Below are positions 1-12,423 of a stretch of 64,000 bases of DNA, piece by piece; the stretch's first letter is position 1, and each line of letters opens with the position of its first letter. The notes beneath the pieces are model-generated. The model saw only the letters and a list, made by a program, of their open reading frames with translations. It did not search any database and had not been told where the DNA came from. Source of the DNA: Paragonimus westermani (taxonomy: Eukaryota > Platyhelminthes > Trematoda > Plagiorchiida > Troglotrematidae); the NCBI GenBank assembly GCA_008508345.1, contig QNGE01003645.1, forward strand, positions 1 to 64,000, written 5' to 3'. The position numbers and the translations under genes are program-made.

Positions 1-2
1 AA

Positions 3-97
3 CGTTCAACCACTCTGATGACGGCATGTAAAAAGGAATTGGATGGAAATGAATCACCAGCGAAAGAAAGCACCGACAACCAGGGCGACCTGTTAGA
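3..97 (+). CDS. Possible 3' end of a host exon (partial at window edge)
   Basis: One frame is open from the left edge to position 97 and encodes a polar, acidic-basic segment that includes KKELDGNESPAKEST. At 98-103 the sequence is GTGAGT, a close match to the eukaryotic splice-donor consensus, so the frame could be the end of an exon whose intron fills the following DNA. The frame meets a stop immediately if it is not spliced. The stretch is only about 31 codons, no domain is visible, and the start lies outside the window. It could equally be chance. I do not recognise the protein. Confidence 0.25.
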
Positions 98-103
98 GTG
101 AGT

Positions 104-3079
104 CCAGATGATAAACAGAACACAGCACTGACTTTTGCATTCTATATCACCTGTGCCAGTATGAATGATTGTTCTTGTTCTAGTGTGGCTCACCCATACA
201 CTGTTTTGAAGAAAGCTTACTATTCTCAAGGCATAACGGCAACCATCCTTTCAGGTCGTCGGTCCTCATGTAATCCGCCTTTGGCCGACCGCCGAAAGGT
301 TGATATTCTCCAATCATCGCGGCCAAAAATGAACGTGAGTGACTTCAAACACTGGGTGTACATCACGTGATACACTCTGGCTCAATTCCACGTTCAACAG
401 TCATACCCAGAGTCATTTGGGCATGGAAAGGGATGACCTATGCATATACCACTTGTCAGTTATGTAGCGACAGATGCGTGCATTTTTCGAACAGTGTTTA
501 GCTCTCGGTAACCCAAGGCATACACATTCAAATGACTGATCAAGTTATTGCAGTAATTCTCCGATTTAATTTACTTTGGGTAGACCTTATACAGGGAACG
601 CTTACAACACTAAATACTAAAATACTTGTCTCCAATACCTAGTAGGAATTTGCAGCTTCCTGTCTACAAAAATACCTGTATATAAGTAAGGGTATCGATT
701 AAATTTTACGCAGCTACTTCAACGGGCAATTCGTTCTCACTTGACCCAAGCGATTAATGTGACGTTAGCTTCTCGACCCACTCTCACAAGTGTCTTTGCA
801 GACGGCGGGCAACGGTTCGCGCACTGTTCAGTCCATTTGACTACTCGATCAGAACCCTGAGCTAACCACATTCTCTTTATGGTTGCATTTAGTTACCCGA
901 TTTGGAGCACATAGAAACGACTGAAAACACTAATAAGGTGTTTGTTAACCAATGTGACTTACCGGTTGATAGAGCAGTACAAACAAGTTTCCCAGTTATA
1001 TGCAACTGAGAGAGGGATGGATAGGAACGGTTGATAATTTTGTGGACATTCCTTCTGCCCCTTTCCATATTGTTCTACTTGGCAACAGTCCGACGGAGTA
1101 ATAGAACCTGAGGTAGCTAAAAAGAGTGTAGGGAAAATTGGGTTTGTTATGCATAGTCTAGTAAGTAGTTAAGATGAAAGTTGTATACTTATGTGAAGGG
1201 TTACCAACCGGTCTGCCCTTGTGAAGGGATTGTTGTAGCATAGCCGACCGTGCATTTCAATAGGTAATTGCCAGGTTTTGTGATTCACCTACATAGGAAT
1301 ACAGCAGCTAGTCGAAATGTTACCCACCTGTCGGAGGCCATAGCAGTCACCATATGGGCAGATGGTGTTATCAATCCTATAGGCGTTGACCCTGACTGTG
1401 ATTGGCTTAGAGCGATATGTGTTGTTCTAGCTTTGGTTTGACATGTGGTCAAGCGCGTGATGCACACGATGTTCGGATTCGGGCACGCACTGATTTGAAG
1501 CTCCAATGATCTTTGTTCTTTTTGTTCTTTGGGCTAGTTAGGAATACATCATCGCCTAATGAGCAATACAGTATGTTGCCCTCTGAAAAACAGATCATAA
1601 CCTCCAGCCAATATTCACTCCCCGGATCATCATGTTAACCACTTGTCCCTCGAGGTAAGGCTGCATCAATCAGGAAATCTTCCAACTATGGTAGACTTTC
1701 AGTGTCATGATGTAGGTTGCCTGTGCTACTTAATCGGACCCAGAAGGTTAACATCATACGAAAGAGGTAAGCGGCTTATTATTCGCGAGTTGAACGGTAA
1801 GCCAAAGCAACCAGTTTTAACGGGTTCAATTCTGGTGCAACGACAGTTTCAGCACGCACTGTTGACCCAAATCAGTAGACTGATTCGCAGTGACATTTGA
1901 GCAATGATCACCTATCGTTCACGGGATTTCATCCGGGTCATTTGAACGGGTATTTCCGTTTCCAACTCCTATCGGTAGTAGCCGGACGTGTGCTTGAAGT
2001 GGCTTTTTCTCAATCCACGTGTGTGGATGCACACAAGGGTCCGTGTTGTAAGCAGCCATAAACTGAACAGCATTAACAACGGATCGCACCATTCGCACTC
2101 GCGCAGACTTTTCGGCAGATCTTTCCCAAAAGGAATATGCGGCTGTGCAAGCCTAATTGATTATGTGATAGCAGCTTGATGAGAACTTTTAAACGTAGAG
2201 TCGTCGACTGAAATTAACAGGGTAGCTGTTGTGTCTTTCTTCTGAAGGCCATCGTGCAATCTGAACATTATTCACCGACGAACGCGGCTGATCACTTGCA
2301 TATAATGAATTGGCCGGGAAGGATTGACCGCCATTTGGAGCATAACTGGCAACCGGTTTTAACAGCCTTGTTTATACAGTCATCACAACTAGTCAATTCA
2401 GAACAACGTTGACTGAATATCGGCATGGGATAGGACGAACAAGTCAGGTCAGGTCATACCAAGTCAGCTTATGGCTTTTATTCATTCGAAAGTAGAGGAA
2501 TCAGGGCTATCGTGTGTACAAACTAAATAACATATTTGATAACGAGAACCAAAGATTTTTTGTCCCAGTCACAATAAATCAAAGACGAAACAAAGCCGAA
2601 TGGCTAAGATGAATGAAGACCTCAGCTGGTGCTTCAGTTTTGTCATAAAAAATAACAGGGTCGAACGCCAGTTGTACGTTGGACTTCAGCAATGAAGTGG
2701 ACTGAACGAGCCTCTTCTAGATTACTTTAATACTCAGCAAGCAAAATCTAAATACTGTGGTTGCGAAAAATCAAAAAAGGGACTTACACAACTAAACTAT
2801 CACAACGACCGCATTCTCATTGACCTTTCAGTCAGCCAACTTCGAATTGGTGTACTTTGCTCAAGTTTCACCTCTTTTAGAGATCGTCAATAGTGCGTAT
2901 TCATTCCGCGGCCAAAATACAGTTCACAAATTTATTGGTTTCTATGACTTCATCTTGAGAAGAAATCCTGATAGTGGGATTGTTCATTGGAGTTAATCAA
3001 ACAGTTATTGTCTCCTCTCTAAGCAATCGGGCAATCTGAACCTTAAGTACAAGCGGACGTGGGTGAGTGTTTGCATATG
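104..3079. other. No gene recognised
   Basis: Only short, overlapping open frames occur here. The longest, 85 codons on the plus strand at 1643-1900, has no domain I know. No tRNA boxes, terminal repeats or transposase or RT motifs were seen. It may be intronic or intergenic DNA with very old repeats. Confidence 0.5.
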
Positions 3080-3290
3080 AGAAATCGGTTACGCTTACCG
3101 TGAGGTCAGCATAGTCGTTTCGTGTAAGCATGGGCAGTGCTCGAGTCCCCGCTGTGGTAACAATATGCACTACTGACGAGCTATAACAAGAGGAAAACTC
3201 GAGTCTAGTGCTTCTTTTCGAAAAGACCTGCCTGAAACGTCTGAGGATGTGAGAGTTGTGCCCTACTGTGGGTGATGTTTAAGTTATAAC
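3080..3290 (+). repeat. SINE-like repeat, copy 1 (tRNA-like head plus shared body)
   Basis: Around 3140-3152 the sequence TGCTCGAGTCC matches the pol III B-box consensus GGTTCGANTCC at 9 of 11 positions, with a weak A-box-like stretch about 50 bp upstream. The body at 3164-3290 is roughly 70 percent similar by eye to 5362-5490: both contain TGACGAGCT, TAACAA, a shared GTGCTT block, GTGAGAGT and a GATGTT..AA..TATAAC end. A tRNA-like head joined to a repeated body is typical of SINEs. Family name unknown. Confidence 0.45.
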
Positions 3291-5109
3291 AAAAAAACAC
3301 CACCACTTATCAGTAAACAAACAACGATATCACGTCAGTGTAATACGTAGACTTATTATCATTCAGAGTAACAAAATCAGATCCGGCGGAGTCCAGTGGT
3401 GACAGTGTGTATTTGTACCGAAGATGGACATGGCCAAGTTTCCCGAACAGATACTGGGTCAGTCGACACGATTTTGTCGTTTTGGTCGGGTTCGATACAG
3501 TTGCCTCTCCAGAGTAGGTAAGGACATTCATTTCACACAGCTGCCATGAAATTGACAACTGTACAGATTGTTAATTCGACGTACACGTTCTGTTATGATC
3601 AACGGATTGCAAACGCAACGGCTTGACACTTTAAGGAGGGAAGAGCAAATCAAAACCAATAGCATTGTCAAGTGTAGTGTATACAACAATAAAACTCTGC
3701 CAAACGGGCATCGCCATCCAGAGAAAACTAACGGTTGATCTAGAACAGCCAGAGGTGAAGGAAGTACATGTTTTGGGTTCTGGAACGTCAAAATAAACTT
3801 GAAGGATACTCGAATTATTTCCCAGAAATGCAACTTATGGAGAAAACCCACTAAGCGAATTTTGATGTCGTATAAATTCCTAAAGTTCAAGAACCTCTAG
3901 CTCAACGCAATGACGTTGCTCACCGTCACAAATTTTGTTGTTGGTATCTAGAGAGAATGTGTATTCCCCAATGGAGGAAATCAACTTGTAACGAGTGCAG
4001 AACTTTCCCCATAACGGCTGTAGTCGTAAACTTTTAAGGCACCCCTTGTTTCAATTGAACGCAACGTGTCCAACAAGCTCGTAAACTCGCCGCCCAGGAA
4101 TATTTATACTTTGCCATTGACTGTAGAACGCACAGACAGATTTCATGCACCAGCACGTACCCAGGTTTTGGGACAGCCATTAGTGTCATGAACAGCACTT
4201 GCGCGTGTAACTAACAAAACAAGACCACATCACAGGGGCTGTCAACAGCACTCATGGGAGAGTCGGTATAATTACCTTTACATGACCAACGCAGGAGCGA
4301 AAATATTGTTTGTAGGACAAACTTATGTTGACTGAGTCGTTCATATTTTTGGAAGAATGCGTATGTTTCTTCTGTGAATAAAACTACTGGTTCTCAAGGT
4401 CGGTTACCCTTCGTTGACAACTGAGTTAGTGTACTGGGATTTTGTTATTAATCCAGTTGGTATATCTTTGAATACTATATCCACCGGTTGTTTCTACAAA
4501 TTGGTGATTAGCGGGGTAAGCGTAAACCAGTGCAGGTCCAGTGCTTCAAAGTGGGCACCGTAGCATTGCTCCGAGTAAAGGAATGCGTTTAACTCATTAT
4601 GTCCCTGATCAGCACGACGCAATCGAGGGTGACAGGCAGTAATATAGACTAGTGCCTGTCCGGAATGTCTGGCCAAATCGATTATCGGATACCCACAATC
4701 ACGGGCGAAGCGTCACATGATTTGGCTTGATGCGGCTGTCATTGGGAGAGATAATTAATCTGCGTCGCACCGAACTGAGACAATTGTTTGTCTCGCAAAT
4801 CCGTGTCACATCCACCTACTTACGTGGGTAGACAAAAGGTCGCTGATCTATTTGAGCGCACATTTTGAGACAACCGGTACACTTCAACAACTGAGTATCA
4901 GTCATGATCACACTGCCAGTGTGCGGCCATGGGGAGAGGAGAAATCTAAACGGTGAATCGAGAGTTGGTTGGGATAAACGAAAAATTGTGCATGTGTATA
5001 TCAAACAAGCTGAGCATTCCTCGGTCACTGTGTTCGCATTCAGATAGAATTTCCAGTCAGCCTCTATCGAAAAGGAACGTTAGACTCCAGCTGCGTTCTC
5101 GTTACGGCT
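3291..5109. other. No gene recognised
   Basis: The longest open frame is 120 codons on the minus strand at 3528-3890. It is hydrophobic and Cys-containing but has no recognisable domain and no splice context that I can defend. Nothing else is supported. Confidence 0.45.
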
Positions 5110-5215
5110 ACTTAGTGAGGTACATGTTTGCCATGACCGGACTAGAACCCAGGTCACACTTTCATGAGGCAACCGTTTCGACTACGGTGCCACTGACTTC
5201 AGATTGAGCACGACC
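5110..5215 (-). repeat. tRNA-derived SINE head (pol III A and B boxes)
   Basis: On the minus strand GGTTCTAGTCC matches the B-box consensus at 10 of 11 positions. About 45 nt upstream lies an A-box-like AAGTCAGTGGC. The spacing is that of a tRNA, but the acceptor and anticodon arms do not fold cleanly, so this is better read as a tRNA-derived SINE head than as a functional tRNA. It lies 150 bp from the SINE-like body at 5362-5490, in the opposite orientation. Confidence 0.4.
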
Positions 5216-5361
5216 GAATTATCATATGTGAAACTCAATCACTTTTGCTTGAGTAAAGATCACGTTGCCCGTTCTTCTCGAACGGAGACAAGGTAACAGT
5301 CCTGCCGACCCCAGTAAATAACCCCGCGATTAGCACTAGACAGGTTGAAATCTCCGATCTC

Positions 5362-5490
5362 ATGCAATAATGACGAGCTCTAACAAAAGCAAAATTCGGG
5401 CACAGTGCTTTTTCCAAACGGAACTTATCGGAAAGTCTGTGAGAGTGCAAAAGCTGCGATCACTTGTAAATGATGTTCAACCTATAACTT
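5362..5490 (+). repeat. SINE-like repeat body, copy 2
   Basis: This segment aligns along its length with 3164-3290, with shared blocks ATGACGAGCT, TAACAA, CAGTGCTT and GTGAGAGTG, and ends in a comparable GATGTTCAACCTATAAC motif. The tRNA-like head seen upstream of copy 1 is not clearly present here, so copy 2 may be 5' truncated or rearranged. Confidence 0.45.
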
Positions 5491-8109
5491 GAAATGCACG
5501 GTAAAACCCAAGAGTTGTTAGAAGAGTTCTGTCTTCAGAACAACGACCGCATATTCATTCACCTCCGAGTTGTAGCACATAAGCTTTGTGAGTTATCGGC
5601 TTTGCATGATCTGGATGAATGGAGAATTGAACCAGTATTACAGAACAGAAATCACACAGAACTGCAGTATTGTTATACCTTAAATAATCTTATTGCTCTG
5701 TGAAGAGTAGGATGCCGGTACATTTTCAGTGTTATATTAGAACAAGCTAAATGCATACACTGTTTCCCTTAAAGAGAGCACTGACAAGGCTAGCTAAAAG
5801 TACTCTTCATAGAGTTGTTTCCTGTTAAAAGAAGGCAAACCCTGGACCATGAAGCTATAGCACACAAAGAAACTGAGTTTGAACATGTTTTAATTTGAAA
5901 AGTTCCATAGAGCCATTCCATTCATTTTGTTTGAATAGCATGAAGTTGATGCTCCATCTTATGTGTGCCGCATTGTTTCTCATATAGTTACAGGATGGTT
6001 CACAGGATTGTATTTAAATGGTCCAAGCGAAGTGTTCGAAAATTACCGACAGTGATGACGCTTGAGTGTGCAGAACCAATACACAAGATGTGAGGGAACT
6101 CGGACAGTTTTCATACTGAACTCCAGATTACAAGAGTGAGCCTTATGATGACCAACGCCGTGGTCTCTGTAGGGTAGGAGTCAAAACTGTGGTTTGTGGT
6201 CGTGTCTGTGGGATGTTCCTTTTAAAGTCATAAGCTTCTAAGGGAACTTGACGCCATCTGATGAAAATGGTCGTACTAGAAAAGGGCTATTCCTAATTTG
6301 CAGTGATTTAAGGCCATCTCAAAACAGTGAAAACCACATGTAAACACTAAGCCTTGACAAGTCAACCCATCTTTTAAGTATCACACGTTTGTCGTACTGT
6401 TGTGAACCAAGAGCGCGGAGGGCGCAAGGGTTCGTTCGAAAAACCAACCCATGGGTTATGCTCTTCAACATGACTACGAACAGAAACACTCAACTGTGCA
6501 TGACACTGGTCTCAGAAAGTCACGGTTGCTATGGACATCAGTGCCCAATTCTTTTGTGTAGCAAGAACCATGTGATGCGATGTCCCACTTCAATGTTTCT
6601 TGTATTTTTCCCGCGACTATTTCGATGTCAAAATCCATGCCCTTACCTCACTACCGAATAGTAGTGGTGTGAGTAGTATGGAACGAACGCTCATCCCCAC
6701 TACAATACTACAAGACCATCATCTGACATAGTGCGTGAACATTCTCTTCAATGTAACTGAACTATGGTGTGGGTGAATCGGTTTCCAACGCTATTTGTAT
6801 TTGTGTGACGTGTTCTAATCACTTTGTCAGACTGTTTACTGTGTGCCAAAAAGTCGATAAGAAATGGTAAGATCCTGAATGCTAATCGTTGCTGAAACCA
6901 TTAGTATACGCTTCCGTGACTGTGAAATCTGTTCACAGAAGAGGTTCGTGCAGACACCTAACTTGTCTATGACCCACAGTCAATCAAACTGACAGGTTGA
7001 AATAATGGTCAAACACCTGTGAACAAACAGTTGGCCCGTAAACTATGCTTTGCGATTTTCTACTCACAAATAATGCTGTTTTCGTATTTATTGTTAATGT
7101 TTTTTAATCGGAACAACATCTAGTTATCTTGAGATATATATCTTGGTCATGTGATGTTGAAAACTCTTCGAAATCGCCACATTCCAATTTGTTAAAACGT
7201 ACCTTATAACAGTATTTTTTGTAAAGGGTGCAACACAGGACGCAGTCATCATCCTATCCTATGGATTGAGTGAACTGTGATAATAATCACAGGAGTAACA
7301 TGCACGATTTTTACCATCAACAACAGGGCTGAATCTGTTTGTTTTAATGAATATATCCATGAGGAAATAGTCTTGTTTGATAATTCTTTATCAACAGATG
7401 TTTATTTACCTAACTTTTTTTTTCAACGAGTCACTGTTTACTCACCATTAGGACTTCTCGAACTACTCTAAATTTCAGCTGCAAGATGATAACGGGCCAA
7501 TCCATTGCAATTTTCGTCACCCTGCTGACGGGGAAATTTTGCTCCAATCACGACGACAAACTTCGGTTCACTCCTCTGGTGCTGGGAGGAACAGCCGCGT
7601 CGTACTTCTTCTGGTTGTTTGGAAGCTTCAGTCACAAATTTGCGCTGTCGTATAACCAATTATTCTTTAGATCGAGCGCCGACAGGAAACCTTTTCTATT
7701 GTCCACATCCATGACGCTGTAATCAGAAGTGTACCTGGTGTACTCGATCACACTTTGAAACTGAATGTGAGCCAATGGAGATTCCTTCTGTCTGTCCAAG
7801 AATTTTATTCGACTCTTACATACGCCGGTATTCATCCTCTCCGGAAAACATGTACTCACGACTTATTAAGGGAACGACAATTTTTCAGAATAAGGCTATC
7901 TGACATTGTCTTTTTGTCCACAGAGGACTATTTTCTCACACGGATCAGCTGACAAGAGATTAAGACGCTAAAGTCGGATTGTCTGAACCTCGCTGGTCGT
8001 TCTTTAGTCTCATCGATGGACGTTCAACCAACCAAAAATCGATTTCAGTTCCAGACAAAACCAGAGAATCCGGTTTGTTTGACCAGGTTTCCGCACACCC
8101 TTCCGTTAT
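5491..8109. other. No gene recognised
   Basis: Short open frames only; none shows a known motif. The last 130 bases before 8110 may be the N-terminal, non-catalytic part of the LINE that follows, but similarity is too weak to draw a boundary. Confidence 0.45.
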
Positions 8110-11100
8110 TAATTTCTAAAAGTGTTTTTATAGCAATAATGTGAATGAATCAAAGGAACTTCGTTACTGATCAGAGTTATGCGTCATCGCGTCTACTGAA
8201 ACGTGGCTCTCTGCCTGTGTATTTGGACTCTGGGATGGAGATTAATAACATGTTTCTAGCTCACACCCTACCAAATGGTGTTTGAGCTACTGGTCTTGTA
8301 TCTTCTTCAATACCGGAGGTCACTTGGTACCCCATGAGGCTAATTAATTCAAACAATTTGTTAGTTGGTGCACTCTACCTTCCTTCGTCTTCCGATATAC
8401 TTCAGGGAGAACTGACCATCGCCGGGCTAGAAAGAGTAAGTTCATTAAGGTATGCCCATGACCTTGCGATGGAGGACTTCAACGTGCCTGTACTCACTTT
8501 CCCTGATGGCTCACACGTCGGTCCTGGGTATTAAATGGTTGCAAACTTCTTTAACTCGTTGATTTCCGTGAGACTAACCGAACATACTTGTGGCTACACA
8601 TGATAGGTCTACCAGAAGAGAGTTGCGTACCGCTCCCGATCTCCACGATCACGAAACGACAGAACAAACAGTGACCGTAGAAACAGCGGCACCATTTATA
8701 CGATTGCCGTATAACCAAACTACAAATCTCTATTCGCTGTGAGTCCTGATTACATTCCAACAATGTAACGAAACCAGGCAGTGTTATAAACTGAACAGAC
8801 AAGGAAGCATAACTGTTACGTAAAGGGTACGGAAGCGAATGAAGCTGTAATGACACGGCTCCGGACGTGTAACAGGGAAACGGGTGAAATCATGTAGTGC
8901 CAGCAATCAATAAACGTGGGCTGTGTGAATGCATCATCAACAGAACAGAGGACAAGTGAAGGTGCGCAGGCAAAGAAATACAGGTTGTAGACAAGCGAAC
9001 AGCCAAACACAACATTTTCTAACCGATTGGAGTTTGAACGATAGGTTAACGAGACAGGGAGTGGATTAAGAGGAACTTTTCCTCCGTCCAGGAAATTCAA
9101 TACGACGCCCGTGCAAATTCTTCCGGAGGTCCTACGTAGACAACTGTTACGGTACTCCCTGGTTCTCATCCTAAGCTTTTAAACGCGCACGGGAGAGATG
9201 TGCTGAAACGGGTGACGATGTGTTCGAATGCTTAACAATTTCAGAACATGTCTTTATCCATGACACCAAAAGCATAGCTCGGTAGTCTCATGCGCCGAAC
9301 GGATCACTGAATGATAGTCGTTCCCACGACTTCCAACCATGGTTGTGAGCGAGACCTACACATGGTGTCAAACCGAGCAAGTCCCATTCCGGATGGATAA
9401 TATGTTTACCAATGAGGACTTGAGGGCTAACAATCCACAAATAACAGTCCTACTAGGATGGGTAGCCGTGTTATCGTCGTGTTCAGCTTTGCTTGCGTTA
9501 CTGACAATACTCATTCAGTTAACGCTACTTGCAAAAGTTTCAGGCTAGTGAGAACAGAACGTCCTATATCCCATTTCTTGTTTTTCGCTGACCCATTCTG
9601 CTCTGCTGAGGAGCTGTATTTAAAACATTGCGATGCCTTCAACGTAGCTGTTAAGGTTAACACATCCTTGTCTACAGCCACGCTTTGGAAAACCCCTGTC
9701 AGCTTCATTTCTGTATAGTCAAATTGCTTCATGGTATGAAAAGAGCTTGGATGCCATTTAAGATCTTCACGACAGAATTCGATCAGAAAGCCTACGTCCA
9801 TGTTCGATTTTGACATACGGCTGTCATTAAAACATACATCTTTTTGTTATCAGCAGAGGCTCACTAGTCGAATTCTCTCAAATTCTGAAAGCCTACTTCG
9901 TTTCGTATCTTTCATTCACAAAACAAAAGCAGGTATTTCTAAACGAGTGGGCCTGTCAGCGCTTACCAGTACCGACTCTGAGTTTTCTACTGTGCTACCT
10001 GACTGTTGTGACAGCATCTTCATACGAACATTTATAACGTCGAGCATCGTCCCAATCGTCATTCCTCCAAATGTTTACACAGCAGACAATGTGCTGGTCA
10101 ACATACGTAACCTCAGGGATAGCTTCCCTAGACCAGATGGACTCTGTCTTCCGGTTTTACTTGAGAGTGCAGAACAGCTAGTTAGCCCCTTGAGCACGTT
10201 GTTCACTGAGTCGTTGAAACACAGTACTGTTTTTGTGAACTGGAATTTCCTAAGCTAACCCATATTCAGAGATGGTTACCATAATCTTTATACCAACCAC
10301 AGACAGACTGTTGTTCTCATTGCCGCACCTGAAATACTTGAAGCATCTGCTTATGATGTCCTTTCTAACTATTTATCTGCTGAATAGTTTGCTTCTACCA
10401 CTTAACATGCCCACGTACAACGAAACTCGCGTCAGTCACTGATCGTTGGGCACGGTCAGCCGATCACGGTACTGAAATGGATGCTGCGTATCTAAATGTT
10501 GCTAAGGTGTCCGATCTGGTAAGCCAGATCGTGTTGTTTATTAAGTTACGAAATCTTGGCGTACATGACAGCCTGCCTCGGGAGAATTTGCTCCCGCTTC
10601 ACCAGACGTTGTCAATGTATCCGGGTCAATTCCTACCTTTCAACTCCCATTAGAGCAATAATAAAGTGGATTTTCTGTCTTTTTCACCCATATAAAACGA
10701 CATGACATCTTCAGTTTCTTTCCTCTGTTGCTGATGACATCAAGTTGAGGTGTGGCACCAGAATTCCCAAAGAGTCTGTCCTTCACAAAGTGGTTTGAAC
10801 ACTCTAATCGTCTGGTCTCAGACCAGCATCTAGGTGTGGAAGGCAACACACTTTCTACACACCCCTTGCACCAATTACTATCCTAATGGCACTACTCATC
10901 AGCCTATAACTACATTCGTTTCCAGTACTCTATCTGACCCACTTAGCATAGAAGCCAATGTCGTGACATTTATCACGCGACTCTTTTAGCAGGTTTCAAT
11001 GACATCTCTACAACAGTTTCATCTGATCCCATCTTCAGAATGACACTGCAATTTCGTGCTCAGTAGTCTGTAGAAGGATGGAGTCCTAGTTGGAGCTGTC

Positions 11101-11443
11101 GAGCGATGGGCGACAAAGGTGTCCCAGAAATACAAACAAGGTCCTATTAAAGGAGCACCCAACGAAATTGGCATGTACTCGCTCAAGTTTGGAAGACAGC
11201 AGGATGATTTGTAACTTACCCTCATAATTCTCAAGTCCTGCACTCATTCATGTAGAGCTTTGTTTGGTATCTCTGCAGATAGTGCCTTCAATGAACATGC
11301 TCTCAAGCTGCGACTTCAACACAGTCGATTAGAATGTCGGCAGCGTTTTCCTTCAATGTGCGCTTGTAAAGTTTGGCACTGTCTGCAAATTTCCTGTTTG
11401 CTTTGAATTTAGTTTGAAACAAGCTTTCCTTCTATATCTCTGA
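8110..11443 (+). pseudogene. CR1-like LINE ORF2 relic, endonuclease to C-terminus
   Basis: This is a decayed non-LTR retrotransposon polyprotein spread over several frames, in the correct order. An APE-type endonuclease comes first: TETWL at 8195-8209, LLVGALYLPSS near 8358-8390, and MEDFN near 8469 in place of the usual GDFN. A linker and RT entry follow at 9800-10258 (TADNVLVNIRNLRD, FPRPDGL for the SPGPDG motif, SAEQLVSPLSTLF). The RT palm has YLNVAKVSDLV near 10486 and ADDIKL at 10730-10747. The thumb and C-terminal part has VERWATK at 11095-11115, GMYSLKF near 11170, and HALKLRLQHSRLECRQRF near 11300-11353. The frame ends at the TGA at 11441-11443. Many stops and frameshifts make it inactive. 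About 600-1200 bp between endonuclease and linker are too eroded to read. CR1-like placement rests on the endonuclease-RT plan and the C-terminal block. Confidence 0.8.
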
Positions 11444-12423
11444 CAAATTCTTTGCCTTTAATTTCACATTCATCGTTTTGAAGTGAACAGCACTCTAAAG
11501 TTGAATTTCCTACTTCCTTTATCGACGCAATTGATCTGCCAAACATCATTGATGGGGGTGACATTGTACTTTTTTCAATAACTGTTCCGTATGATCTTTC
11601 GCTCACATATTGGATGCATTTTATCGCTTCAATTAATTTGGACAGCAATTTACAGCACACCATTTTTTCGCAGTTATCATAAGTCTAGAAATCGTCACGA
11701 AATGATCTGACTATTAGCACATGCAATTGGAACCTTGGGATACGACACCATACGTTCCATTGAATCAAAACAGTGCTCCCGGCGAATCGTATTGGGTCAA
11801 AAACTGTCAAATTTTTGTACGTGGTACAGCCATTATCGGTTAACCTAGCAACAGAAGTTGGCGACTTCGTGGAACCCATCCCATGACGTTGCTGACGTGT
11901 TACTCATAACGTTTCTGATGTAGTGTATAGTGGTAGTAAACTACACAAGGCGCATGGTGCTATTCATAGAGTTACAGGTTTAATAGGTGTGTTTATCATC
12001 TACGACAGTTTAACAAACAATTCATACTGTTTAAAACACGAACTCTATTCCATCATTCGCAGCCAAAATTCAGCCTTGTGATGATGTGATTTTTTCCAAT
12101 CTGTGAAGTAACTTTTTATCTGATTGAGATGCGGATTCAAGGTTGGTAAACCGTGGTTGGTGCAGCTTGCATCAATTTTCTTGCAACGTAATCGACATAG
12201 AATCACTTCTTAGGATCACAATACCATCAAAAGAACAAATCAAGGTTGCTTATCTTAATGGTCACATCAGCTAAGCAAATATGACTCTAGCAGAGTCTCA
12301 AGTTTCCGTATAGAGTATACAACGATGAAGGTTGATTATAGCGTATTTTAGAGGGAATAAATTTTGTTTACTGACCAGTCGAAGTCTTCTTTTACATTTT
12401 TGTTGTTTTTCAGACCATTTTTA
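11444..12423. other. Probable 3' UTR of the preceding LINE, then unassigned
   Basis: No coding motif is visible. By position the first part should be the 3' UTR of the plus-strand LINE that ends at 11443. Its sequence does not resemble the family A 3' UTR seen at 25-43 kb, so it belongs to a different LINE family. The 3' end could not be placed. Confidence 0.35.

Noticed and set aside
8551..9169. Two overlapping minus-strand frames of 101 and 117 codons
   Set aside because: They lie inside the plus-strand LINE between endonuclease and RT and show no independent motif.
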